The translations under genes and the position numbers were made by a program. 32,336 bases of DNA from an uncultured Anaerolineaceae bacterium (GTDB lineage Bacteria > Chloroflexota > Anaerolineae > Promineifilales > Promineifilaceae). The stretch spans positions 1-32,336 of the forward strand of contig CALBTC010000316.1 of assembly GCA_937967805.1 (NCBI GenBank), written 5' to 3'. The notes below the pieces were generated by a model that saw nothing but the letters and a program-made list of their open reading frames with translations, was not told the DNA's origin and made no database searches. This document shows, in pieces, positions 1-7,686 of the stretch. The first letter of the stretch is position 1. Each line of letters starts with the position of its first letter.

Positions 1-446
1 CCGGCCTGGAGCTGAACGGCACCTTTTTGGGCACCTGGCTGGCCCACACCGGCTTCGGCCTGCCGCTGGCGATTTATTTGCTCTACAGCTACATTTCGCA
101 GCTGCCGGGGGAGCTGTTCGAGTCGGCCTTCATTGATGGGGCGTCACACTACACGGCATTTACCCGGCTGGTGCTGCCGCTGTCGGTGCCGGCGATTGCC
201 TCCTTTGCCATCTTCCAATTTTTGTGGGTGTGGAACGATTTACTGGTGGCCCTGGTATTTTTGGGCACCAATCCGGACGTGGCCATCGTCACCTCGCGGC
301 TGTCGGCAATGGTGGGCACCAAGGGGGAGGCATGGCATTTGCTCACTGCCGGGGCTTTTTTGACGATGGTCATCCCGCTGCTTGTTTTCTTTTCTTTGCA
401 GCGGTATTTTGTGCGCGGGCTGCTGGCGGGATCAGTTAAAGGTTAA
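1..446 (+). CDS. Carbohydrate ABC transporter permease (MalG type), 3' part
   Basis: The reading frame is open from the window edge to a TAA at 444-446, so the gene begins upstream. The visible 147 or so residues are the C-terminal half of a binding-protein-dependent sugar permease. The cytoplasmic EAA loop is clear (ESAFIDGASHYTAFTRLVLPL), with the conserved Gly of IDGAS that contacts the ATPase. It is flanked by hydrophobic segments (LPLAIYLLYSYI, IASFAIFQFLWVW, and a last helix near MVIPLLVFFSL). This is the inner-membrane channel subunit of a CUT1-type importer. Amino-sugar genes follow at once on the same strand, so the likely substrate is GlcNAc or a small GlcNAc-containing oligosaccharide. 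That substrate is inferred from context only. Confidence 0.93.
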   Translation, partial: GLELNGTFLGTWLAHTGFGLPLAIYLLYSYISQLPGELFESAFIDGASHYTAFTRLVLPLSVPAIASFAIFQFLWVWNDLLVALVFLGTNPDVAIVTSRLSAMVGTKGEAWHLLTAGAFLTMVIPLLVFFSLQRYFVRGLLAGSVKG

Positions 447-450
447 AGAT

Positions 451-475
451 TGGACCAATTTCGGAAATTGGTCCA
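451..475 (+). terminator. 11-bp perfect hairpin between permease and nagZ
   Basis: Positions 451-461 and 465-475 are perfect reverse complements around a 3-base CGG loop, followed by TTCTT. The hairpin starts five bases after the permease stop codon. It could act as a weak intrinsic terminator or attenuator that lowers expression of the downstream enzymes relative to the transporter, or as an mRNA-stabilising 3' end. It lies upstream of the ATG at 495, which supports that start over the upstream TTG at 450. Confidence 0.6.
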
Positions 476-494
476 TTCTTGCAGGAGCTTATTG

Positions 495-2108
495 ATGAAG
501 AACGAATTGGGTTTCAAGTTGATGTTGGCGTTTGAAGGGTTTGAAGTGCCGCAGCGGATTCGAGATTGGCTGGGGGAACGGCCGTCTGCCGGATTCACCC
601 TTTTTCGCCCCCTAAACGTACAAACCCCGGCCCAGGTACGGGCGCTGACGGCCGAATTACAAACCATCGCCGCTCAGGCCAACCAGCCACCGCTCATCAT
701 CGCTGCCGACCAGGAAGGCGGGCAGCTCAACGCCCTGGGCGAAGAAACGACGCTTTTCCCCGGCAACATGGCCTTGGGGGCAGCGCGGGACGCCGATCTG
801 GCGCGGCAGGTGGGCCAGGCCATCGGGCGCGAGCTGGCGGCCATGGGCGTTAACGTCAACTATGCGCCCAACTGTGACATCAACAGTAATCCGCACAATC
901 CCGCCTGCGGCATTCGCGCCTTTGGTGATGATCCGGCGCTGGCTACTGAGATGGCCGCCGCGTTGGTGACGGGAATGCAGGCCGAGGGCGTCGCGGCGAC
1001 GATCAAACATTTCCCCGGCAAGGGGGAGGCCAAAGTGGATTCCCATTACGCCATGCCCCTTATTGACCACAGCCGGGCGCGTTTGGCGGCGGTGGAGTTA
1101 CGGCCGTTCCGCGCCGCGATCGATGCCGGAGCCAAACTGATCATGAGCGGCCATTTCGCCATCCCCGCCCTCACCGGCAGCTTGGTGCTGCCCGCCACCC
1201 TCTCCCGCGCCGTGATGCGCGATTTTGTGCGGGACGAGCTGGGCTTTGACGGCATTGTCATCACCGACGCGCTGGACATGGGGGCGATCTCGCAGGGGGC
1301 GGGACAGATTGTGGACGTGATTACGGCCGTGCGCGCCGAGATCGATTTGCTGCTGCTGACCAATGATGAAGAAGTCCAGGAACGGCTCTACGCCGGGCTG
1401 CAGCTGGCCTTTTCACGCGGACTGATTGAAGATTGTCATTTAGAGCCGTCTTTGGCGCGGATCATGGCGCTGAAGCGGTGGATAGGGCAAATGGTCCAGC
1501 CGCCGCTGGAGGTGGTGGCCTGCGCCGAACATCAAGAACTGGCGCAAACGGTGGCCAATCGTTCGGTCACTCTGGTGCGCAACGACGCCGGGCTGCTGCC
1601 GCTGCACCTGCCGTCCGAGGCGCGCATTGCCGTCATCATGCCCCGGCCCAAAGATTTGACCCCCGCCGACACCTCTTCGTTTATCACGCCGACGCTGGCA
1701 ACGGCCGTACGCGCCCATCACCCCCACGTTGACGAATTTATCACCAACCATCCGCCCACCATCGATGAAATTACCAGCCTACGGGAAAAAGCCGCCGGAT
1801 ACGATTTGCTCATCGTGGGCACGCTGAGCGCCGCGATGGACGAAATGCAGGCGGTATTGGTGAAGGCGTTGCTGGGAACGGCCGTGCCCACCATCACCAT
1901 CGCCCTGCGCACGCCGTACGATCTCACCGTCTACCCCGACGCCAAAACGCACATCTGCACCTACAGCATTTTGCCCAGCGCCATGCGCGCCCTGGCCGCC
2001 GCGCTTTTTGACGAGATTCCATTCCAGGGTAGATTGCCGGTACGGTTGGGGGAGTTGTATGAATTTGGGCATGGATTAGTCGGTGAACACTGTTCAGCAG
2101 GTCAGTAA
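495..2108 (+). CDS. nagZ: Glycoside hydrolase family 3 beta-N-acetylhexosaminidase (NagZ-like)
   Basis: A 537-residue GH3 enzyme that removes terminal beta-linked N-acetylglucosamine, as in peptidoglycan or chitooligosaccharide recycling. The start at ATG 495 follows a GCAGGAG site at 481-487; a TTG at 450 would place the terminator hairpin inside the gene. The TIM-barrel domain carries ADQEGGQ, the NagZ-type loop KHFPGKG...DSH (residues 171-184, with the Asp182/His184 acid-base dyad), SGHFAIPAL, and the nucleophile Asp258 in ITDALDMG. The KHFPG(H/K)G...D-H loop separates NagZ enzymes from ordinary GH3 beta-glucosidases. A C-terminal alpha/beta domain (about residue 340 to the end) makes it the longer, two-domain Bacillus-like form. 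No signal peptide is evident, so it is probably cytoplasmic and acts on imported sugar. nagA begins three bases after the stop. Confidence 0.93.
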   Translation: MKNELGFKLMLAFEGFEVPQRIRDWLGERPSAGFTLFRPLNVQTPAQVRALTAELQTIAAQANQPPLIIAADQEGGQLNALGEETTLFPGNMALGAARDADLARQVGQAIGRELAAMGVNVNYAPNCDINSNPHNPACGIRAFGDDPALATEMAAALVTGMQAEGVAATIKHFPGKGEAKVDSHYAMPLIDHSRARLAAVELRPFRAAIDAGAKLIMSGHFAIPALTGSLVLPATLSRAVMRDFVRDELGFDGIVITDALDMGAISQGAGQIVDVITAVRAEIDLLLLTNDEEVQERLYAGLQLAFSRGLIEDCHLEPSLARIMALKRWIGQMVQPPLEVVACAEHQELAQTVANRSVTLVRNDAGLLPLHLPSEARIAVIMPRPKDLTPADTSSFITPTLATAVRAHHPHVDEFITNHPPTIDEITSLREKAAGYDLLIVGTLSAAMDEMQAVLVKALLGTAVPTITIALRTPYDLTVYPDAKTHICTYSILPSAMRALAAALFDEIPFQGRLPVRLGELYEFGHGLVGEHCSAGQ

Positions 2109-2111
2109 TCA

Positions 2112-3260
2112 GTGATTTGCATTGAGCACGCTACGGTTTATACGCCAGATGAGGTGATTGAGGATGGCGCAGTTTTGGTTGTGGACGGCCGTATTCAAGC
2201 CGTCGCTCCCAGCAGCCAAATCGAACAACCAGAAAATTTGTGGTGTATAGACGCCTCCGGCCTACATTTGGTCCCCGGCTTTATAGATTTGCAGCTCAAC
2301 GGGGCAATTGGGCTTGATTTTACCTCTGAGCCGGAGAGTATCTGGACCGTGGCCGATTATTTGCCGCGCATGGGTGTGACCAGCTTTTTGCCCACGATTA
2401 TTACCTCGCCGTTAACGGCCGTTCAGTCCGCCCAAGAAATTATCACCAGCAGTCCGCCTTCTGGATTTCAAGGAGCCACGCCTTTGGGGCTACACATCGA
2501 AGGACCATTTTTGCACCCCAACAAAAAAGGAGCGCACAATCCCGCCTATTTGCAGTTGCCTGCTGTCGATAAAGTAGCCACCTGGACGCCCGAAAACGGC
2601 GTGCGACTGGTGACGCTGGCTCCAGAGCTGGATAATGCGCTGGACGTCGTGCGATGGCTCACCAAACGGGGTGTGGTCGTCAGTGCCGGGCATTCCACGG
2701 CAACCCTTGCTCAGGCCAGGGCCGGATTCGAGGCTGGGATTCGCTACGGCACGCACCTGTTCAACGCCATGCTGCCGCTGCATCACCGGGAACCGGGTCT
2801 TGCCGGCGCGCTGCTGGCCGACCCGCGACTTACCATTGGCCTGATTGTCGATGGCGAGCACGTTCATCCCGAACTGGTAAAATTGGTGTGGCGGTTGGCG
2901 GGCAACGGCCGTCTCAATTTAGTCACCGACGCCATGGCGGCGCTGGGTATGCCACCGGGTCACTATGCTTTGGGCGATCATGAGGTGATCGTGGATGAGA
3001 CCACAGCACGGCTACCTTCTGGTACACTGGCGGGAAGTTTGTTGACGATGGATACGGCCGTGCGCAATCTCATCACTTTTACCGGCTGCACGCTGGCCGA
3101 TGCGCTGCCCACCATCACCAGCACGCCCGCCAACCTGCTCGGCTTGCCGCACAAAGGCCGCCTCGCCCCCACCTGTGACGCTGATCTATTGCTGCTTACC
3201 CCTGACTTGCAGGTACATATTACCCTCATTGGCGGGAAGATTGTTTACCAAAAAGAATAA
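2112..3260 (+). CDS. nagA: N-acetylglucosamine-6-phosphate deacetylase
   Basis: A 382-residue amidohydrolase that converts GlcNAc-6-phosphate to glucosamine-6-phosphate and acetate. It begins with GTG. Metal and catalytic residues match the E. coli single-metal enzyme almost position for position: Glu130 in HIEGPF, His194 in SAGHST, His215 in GTHLFNAM and the catalytic Asp273 in VTDAMA. The first strand has FIDLQLNG rather than the HxH of two-metal amidohydrolases, again as in E. coli NagA. The substrate-binding stretch DGEHVHPE is present. The start region (2099-2117) carries a piece of the TCAGTAATCAGTGATT repeat that also occurs before the DnaD-like gene, so the first codons may have been shaped by a repeat. 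It is co-transcribed with the hexosaminidase upstream and the deaminase downstream. Confidence 0.96.
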   Translation: MICIEHATVYTPDEVIEDGAVLVVDGRIQAVAPSSQIEQPENLWCIDASGLHLVPGFIDLQLNGAIGLDFTSEPESIWTVADYLPRMGVTSFLPTIITSPLTAVQSAQEIITSSPPSGFQGATPLGLHIEGPFLHPNKKGAHNPAYLQLPAVDKVATWTPENGVRLVTLAPELDNALDVVRWLTKRGVVVSAGHSTATLAQARAGFEAGIRYGTHLFNAMLPLHHREPGLAGALLADPRLTIGLIVDGEHVHPELVKLVWRLAGNGRLNLVTDAMAALGMPPGHYALGDHEVIVDETTARLPSGTLAGSLLTMDTAVRNLITFTGCTLADALPTITSTPANLLGLPHKGRLAPTCDADLLLLTPDLQVHITLIGGKIVYQKE

Positions 3261-3340
3261 TCCACAGATTTCGCAGATTTCGCAGATTTTTCCTCTGTGC
3301 AGCTCTGTGTATCCTCTGCGTAACTCTGTGTTCCTTATAA
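3261..3340 (+). repeat. CACAGATTTCGCAGATTT / CTCTGTG-type degenerate intergenic repeat
   Basis: Between nagA and the deaminase lies a run of imperfect units: CAGATTTCGCAGATTTCGCAGATTTT, then CTCTGTGCAGCTCTGTG and CTCTGCGTAACTCTGTG. The same word family recurs at 14941-15020 (CGGAGACGCGGAG ... CTCTGCGCCTCTGCGG) and in part near 21875-21900. It is a dispersed non-coding repeat placed inside an operon, ending just before the deaminase ribosome binding site (GCAGGAGA, 3346-3353). Confidence 0.6.
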
Positions 3341-3356
3341 ATTTGCAGGAGATACC

Positions 3357-4394
3357 ATGACTTTACACGCTGAAATTCTGGAACAAACGGCCGTCTGGCA
3401 GCACAGTTATGAACAAAACCGGGAGGTTGTTCAGGCAATTGCCCAATCGGTACCGCTAAACAGCATTCAACACGCCTTTATTGCCGCCCGGGGCACGTCG
3501 GACAATGCGGCGCGGTACGCCAGCTATTTGTGGGGGGCGCTGAATCGGCTGCCGGTGACGCTGGCCACGCCGTCGCTGTTTAGCCTGTACCGGCAGCCGC
3601 CCCGTTTGCGCGGCGCACTGGTCATCGGCATTTCGCAGTCGGGACAGTCGCCCGACATCGTGAACGTGGTCGCCGAGGGCAAGCAGCAGGGGCAGCCCAC
3701 GCTGGCCATCACTAATGAGCCCAATTCGCCGCTGGCGCAAACGGCCGATTATGTCCTCAACATTCACGCCGGGGTGGAAACGGCCGTGGCCGCCACCAAA
3801 ACGTACACCAGCCAGCTTCTGGCCATCGCCATGTTGTCGGCCGCCTGGAGTCAGGCACAGGATCGGTTTGAGGCGATTGGAAAGTTGGGGGAATGGGGAA
3901 CGGCCGTGCTCAATCACGATGACACGATTGGCCAACTGGCCCAGCGTTTCCGCTACATGGAACAATGTGTCGTCCTGGGGCGGGGCTACAACTACGCTAC
4001 CGCCTTCGAATGGTCGCTCAAGCTCAAGGAACTCACCTATGTCGTTGCCGAGCCGTACTCCTCCGCCGATTTTCGGCACGGCCCGATTGCTATCGTTGAG
4101 CGCGGCTTCCCCGTTATGGCTGTGGCTTCCAGCGGGGCTGTCCTGGCCGACATGCGCAACTTGCTGCAAAAGTTAGCGGAAGAGAAACAGGCCGAGCTGC
4201 TCATCATCAGCAACGATGAAGCAACGCTGGCGCTGGCCAACTCTCCTATTTCCCTGCCGGCCGATTTGCCGGAATGGCTGTCGCCACTGGTCAGCATCAT
4301 TCCGGCACAGCTTTTTGCCTACCATCTCACCCGCGTCAAGGGATACAACACGGAAGCGCCGCGCGGTTTGAATAAGGTGACCAAAACCACTTAA
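3357..4394 (+). CDS. SIS-domain glucosamine-6-phosphate deaminase (NagB-II type)
   Basis: A 345-residue protein with two sugar-isomerase (SIS) domains, about residues 30-165 and 190-325. The phosphate-binding signatures ARGTSDNAA and SQSGQSPD are in the first domain, GRGYNYATAFE and a conserved histidine motif FRHGP in the second. The C-terminal tail (KGYNTEAPRGLNKVTKT) is the closing loop shared with GlmS. The glutaminase domain of GlmS is absent, so the protein should run the reaction catabolically, converting glucosamine-6-phosphate to fructose-6-phosphate and ammonia, as in the NagB-II family of Shewanella. AgaS-like activity on galactosamine-6-phosphate is an alternative, but the adjacent nagA favours glucosamine. 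The start has a good GCAGGAGA site. This is the last gene of the operon. Confidence 0.88.
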   Translation: MTLHAEILEQTAVWQHSYEQNREVVQAIAQSVPLNSIQHAFIAARGTSDNAARYASYLWGALNRLPVTLATPSLFSLYRQPPRLRGALVIGISQSGQSPDIVNVVAEGKQQGQPTLAITNEPNSPLAQTADYVLNIHAGVETAVAATKTYTSQLLAIAMLSAAWSQAQDRFEAIGKLGEWGTAVLNHDDTIGQLAQRFRYMEQCVVLGRGYNYATAFEWSLKLKELTYVVAEPYSSADFRHGPIAIVERGFPVMAVASSGAVLADMRNLLQKLAEEKQAELLIISNDEATLALANSPISLPADLPEWLSPLVSIIPAQLFAYHLTRVKGYNTEAPRGLNKVTKTT

Positions 4395-4407
4395 TTTGCG
4401 CCCCCCC

Positions 4408-4463
4408 AACCTCCCGCAGGTTTCGTCTAATTGGTAACTGCTGGTCGGAGCCTGCGGGAGGTT
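4408..4463. terminator. Bidirectional 13-bp inverted repeat between convergent genes
   Basis: AACCTCCCGCAGG at 4408-4420 pairs perfectly with CCTGCGGGAGGTT at 4451-4463 around a 30-base loop. The element lies between the stop of the deaminase gene (plus) and the stop of the mscS-type gene (minus), so it can end both transcripts. The plus side is followed by TTGCTTT, a weak T-run. A single arm (CCTGCGGGAGATTTT) recurs near 7519-7533 upstream of uvrA, which suggests a dispersed element. Confidence 0.65.
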
Positions 4464-4475
4464 TTGCTTTGAGGC

Positions 4476-5588
4476 TTAGCTACGGCCGTTTCCCACCTCA
4501 ACCAGCTCCGTACGCACCGCGCTGCGCTCAGGCGCGCCGGCAACGTGCAGCGTTTGGGTGGGGAAAGCAAACTCAATGCCCGCTTCGTTAAACTGCTCCA
4601 TCAGCGACAGGTTAATCTGCTGCTGGATATCCATGTAAACGTTGTAATCGGGGGACAGCACGTAGTAAACAATTTCAAAATCCAGCGAGAAATTTCCGAA
4701 ACGGAAAAAATGGGCCCGATCAAAGCGCGTTTGCTCCAGCGACTCAATAATTTCGGTCGCCATCTGTGGCACTTGCCGCACCTTTTCCGGCGGCGTTTCG
4801 TAAGTGACGCCAATCTGAAAGGAAACGCGCCTTTCCTGCATATCCTGGTAATTTTGAATGCGGCTGTTTAACAAATCACTGTTGGCAAAAATAAGCTTTT
4901 CACCGTGCACGCTGCGCACGCGCGTTGTTTTCAGCCCGATTTCTTCTACCGTTCCTTTATGATCACCGACAACAATAAAGTCGCCAATGACAAACGGTTT
5001 ATCCAGCGAAATCGACAGCGAGGCAAACAGGTCGCCGAGGATGTTCTGCACTGCCAGGGCCACGGCTACACCACCAATGCCTAAACCGGTAATGAGCGCC
5101 GTGATTTCCACACCGGGGATATTATCCAGCGCCAGCAGAAGCAAAATAGAGAACAACACCAGCCGCACGACAAAGCCAAGCGCATTGATGGTGGTGGCCC
5201 GCTCCGCATTCTCAAGCTCATCGATGGCCTCCTGCTTTTCGTTCGTCAGCCAAAACTGAACCAGCGCGTCGCCCCAAATACCCACCTGAATCAGCAGGAT
5301 GGCAAAGGCAGCGGCGCCGATCCACTCCATGACGGTTTCTGAAATGGCTAACACCAAAAGGCCGGCATAAAGCGAGAGAAGAACGACGATGGCGTTATTG
5401 ATCTTTTCCATGACCAGAACCACTATGTCATCCAGGTTGTTTTCGGTTTTTTGGGACAGGGAACGAAAGCGGCGCAGCAGTAATCTTTTGGCGAGTTGGA
5501 TGGTAACGGCCGTTCCCACTGCCACCAAAACCGCCACCAACCACGCCCGCACGCTGTTTTCTAAAATCACCAAGTCTAAGAATTCCAT
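4476..5588 (-). CDS. MscS-family mechanosensitive channel
   Basis: A 370-residue small-conductance mechanosensitive channel that would release solutes on hypo-osmotic shock. Three or four membrane helices occupy about residues 12-35, 65-85, 90-115 and 135-160. The pore helix follows (ITGLGIGGVAVALAVQNILG, Gly/Ala-packed as in MscS TM3), then the cytoplasmic beta domain with SISLDKPFVIGDFIVVGDHKG and KLIFANSDLLNSRIQNY. The start has GGAGAG upstream on the minus strand. The last 18 residues (PERSAVRTELVEVGNGRS) do not look like channel sequence. They translate a dispersed-repeat-like segment plus one copy of the ACGGCCGT palindrome, so the C-terminus seems extended by repeat DNA. Confidence 0.93.
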   Translation of the reverse strand: MEFLDLVILENSVRAWLVAVLVAVGTAVTIQLAKRLLLRRFRSLSQKTENNLDDIVVLVMEKINNAIVVLLSLYAGLLVLAISETVMEWIGAAAFAILLIQVGIWGDALVQFWLTNEKQEAIDELENAERATTINALGFVVRLVLFSILLLLALDNIPGVEITALITGLGIGGVAVALAVQNILGDLFASLSISLDKPFVIGDFIVVGDHKGTVEEIGLKTTRVRSVHGEKLIFANSDLLNSRIQNYQDMQERRVSFQIGVTYETPPEKVRQVPQMATEIIESLEQTRFDRAHFFRFGNFSLDFEIVYYVLSPDYNVYMDIQQQINLSLMEQFNEAGIEFAFPTQTLHVAGAPERSAVRTELVEVGNGRS

Positions 5589-5990
5589 ATAATGCTCTCC
5601 ATCCGTTTAACTATTCATCAAGCCTCAAGAATAGAGACAACAGCAATAATTGGCCTATATAGACGATATAGGAAAAGGTAGATTACGATGTAGAATCTTC
5701 TGCATTGTGAGCATGTGGCCAGGATACCCGGCCAGTGGAAAGTGGAAACATATGGAACACTTTAGTTCGATGGTAAAAATCACCTCAGTTATTTTGTCGA
5801 TAAACAAATCCCGATCTAAAATGTTGAGGTTATTGACTGCATTTTTTATCGGTTGGAAGCGAAGCGGAAATAGTTATGCGGTCAGCCTTGCGGCCTGAAT
5901 GCTCTGCTACTTGATAAGCAGACCGCCAGGCAAACTGCCTCAATCCTTTTATGTTAAGCCTCGCTCTTCGACTGAAACCAAGAGAAGGAA
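5589..5990. other. AT-richer non-coding stretch at the start of a compositional island
   Basis: No convincing gene is seen. A plus-strand open frame at 5650-5898 has no ribosome binding site and no recognisable protein character. The segment is visibly AT-richer than the flanking genes and has no copy of the CGGCCG core. It contains small hairpins, for example AGGCA-AAC-TGCCT at 5928-5940 and TCTGCT...AGCAGA just before it. It ends with the ribosome binding site AGAGAAGG of the next gene. Confidence 0.6.
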
Positions 5991-6626
5991 ATGAAACGAG
6001 ACAGAATATTACAATATTTTGGCGCAGCATCTGGTCTGGTGGCAGCTGTCCTGATGTTTAGCGCTGGGATCATCAACGACATTGAAGTTGATGCTGTATC
6101 CTCTTCGTCAGCTATTGCTGCGGCAATAATTGATTCCCAGCAAGAAGTTCTCTTTGGAACATACCTATTAATGCTGGGGGTTTTCTTTTTCATCTTTTTC
6201 ATTGGATACCTTCGCGGGGAAGCGTCAGGTCAGAGAGTGGAAGCGCATTGGTTGTCAAGAACTGTCTTTGGTGCCGGCTTGGTTGGATGTGCAATGTTGC
6301 TTTTATCTGCTCACTTTGGTCAATCACTTACGATCCTTTCTTCTTATGGAAATGAAACACAGGTGGCTAAGTCCTTGTATCTATTGGACTGGAACTGGTA
6401 TCTACTCGTTGAAGCGATCCCTATTGCGGTATTCATTGGTGCCAACTCAATTAATGGCTTATTTAATGATGTTTGGCCACGGTAGATTAGCCTGTCCGGC
6501 CTCATAATATCCTTTCTGCTTGTCCTCCCATTTGTCACAGGGGGTGGAATAATGCTCTCCTACCTTTGGATAGGAATATTGTCAATTCACCAGTTATGGA
6601 TCAAACATGGATCTTTTTCGTCATAG
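5991..6626 (+). pseudogene. Multi-pass membrane protein interrupted by an in-frame TAG
   Basis: ATG 5991 follows AGAGAAGG. The first 164 codons encode three or four hydrophobic segments and end at TAG 6483-6485. Reading on in the same frame gives another 46 codons to a TAG at 6624-6626. The first of them (ISLSGLIISFLLVLPFVTGG) form a good membrane helix and a second hydrophobic stretch follows. At the interruption the text reads PR-stop-IS, where membrane proteins of this kind typically read PRW(L/I); TGG to TAG is one transition. The simplest reading is a recently inactivated gene of about 211 codons. Suppression or a base error in the assembly are alternatives. The family is not recognised. 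The region lacks the genome-typical ACGGCCGT octamer, which fits foreign origin. Confidence 0.72.
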
Positions 6627-6772
6627 GAGCATAAATTCTTACCGGAGACCTACTAAGCGTTGCACTTTTTGTAAACCATCATACATCGTTTGAAAGATAC
6701 AATGTATTTGAGCTGGCACAGTCGGCTCGGAGCCTAACAAGACGTTTGGCGGCCTGCTTTTGGGAGAAGGCG

Positions 6773-7468
6773 ATGTCAATCATAGGGGTTGCTGTAATAC
6801 TTGTCACGACTATTCTTCTAGCGGTTCTAATTGGATTGGCCATTGTAAAGCCTTTGCGAAGATGGGATTTGTTCTACCAACAGAGAGCCGCGATGCCTCT
6901 GGCTGTGATAGGGATTCTTGGAGGATTAGTGGGCATTGTTCTAATTCTCAGAATTGGCAATATATTTGGATTTCCAGGCTCTGAAGATTACCAAATCTAT
7001 GAACGCTTCAACAGAATTATGGCGTTTGTCTTGGCATTTCAAGCATCTGCCATTCTGTCTTTCATTTCGGCCAACTTTGAAAAGTTAGATTCATTTAGCC
7101 AGAGCATTGTTGCTGTGATATTGGGAGGCTGGATTTCCATGGTTATTGGCACCGCCGCTGAGTTTTGGCTGTTTTCGAGTCTGTCCTATGCCGAAATCAA
7201 TCTGAGAAGTTTTTCATTTGGCCTTTTTTCTATGGGGTCATTGGTCGCTGCATTGTTCATGTTCATTTTGGGTTTTCGAATTCTGCGACGCCGTTTAACA
7301 GCGATGGCCTTCGGATTAGTCTTCATCTTGTATCTGCCAGTAGACGCTGCGTTCTTTGTACGGGGCGACTCAATATTCCTGGCACCAGCACTAGGAGCAG
7401 TACTCATTGGGATTCTGGTACTAATTCAAAGCAGAGGCTCAACTTATCGAAATGGCGCGCCAGCCTAA
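6773..7468 (+). CDS. Uncharacterised six- to seven-helix membrane protein
   Basis: A 231-residue hydrophobic protein, started at ATG 6773 because GGGAG lies six bases upstream; an in-frame TTG at 6746 has no such site. Hydrophobic segments are seen near residues 5-25, 40-58, 85-100, 110-135, 155-175, 185-200 and 208-225, separated by short loops with Arg/Lys clusters (for example ILRRRLTAM). No enzymatic motif or known family signature was recognised. It shares the AT-richer composition and lack of CGGCCG with the interrupted gene upstream, so both may have arrived together. The stop codon lies inside AGCCTAACAGATCGCTGGAGG, which resembles the sequence just before this gene at 6731-6752. Confidence 0.75.
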   Translation: MSIIGVAVILVTTILLAVLIGLAIVKPLRRWDLFYQQRAAMPLAVIGILGGLVGIVLILRIGNIFGFPGSEDYQIYERFNRIMAFVLAFQASAILSFISANFEKLDSFSQSIVAVILGGWISMVIGTAAEFWLFSSLSYAEINLRSFSFGLFSMGSLVAALFMFILGFRILRRRLTAMAFGLVFILYLPVDAAFFVRGDSIFLAPALGAVLIGILVLIQSRGSTYRNGAPA

Positions 7469-7686
7469 CAGATCGCTGGAGGGAACCGGGGATGCTAGTA
7501 CGAAACTCGTAAATTTAACCTGCGGGAGATTTTCCATCGCACTCTCAACGATAACAAAACTTTAATGGTCACTGGTTTTCCGGCATGATAGAATTGTAGA
7601 TTGCTTTAAAGCCTCACTTTATGGTTCATTACTTGTGGCATTTTCTGCCGGGCATTTCCTGGTAAGTTTGCCAAACGGACTAGCCA

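Noticed and set aside
450..494. Upstream TTG start for the hexosaminidase gene
   Set aside because: It would translate the terminator-like hairpin at 451-475 and has no ribosome binding site, whereas ATG 495 has GCAGGAG at a good distance.
5650..5898. 82-codon open frame between mscS and the broken membrane gene
   Set aside because: No ribosome binding site, no family resemblance and ordinary composition for non-coding AT-rich DNA.
6483..6485. TAG as a recoded codon (pyrrolysine or suppressor)
   Set aside because: A Trp codon one transition away explains it better, and many genes here use stop codons normally. No recoding signal was seen.
6731..7490. True integron attC sites around the two membrane genes
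   Set aside because: The YYYAAC-like half is present twice, but no GTTRRRY partner or paired inner boxes lie at attC distance, and no integrase is seen. Kept only as a low-scored observation.
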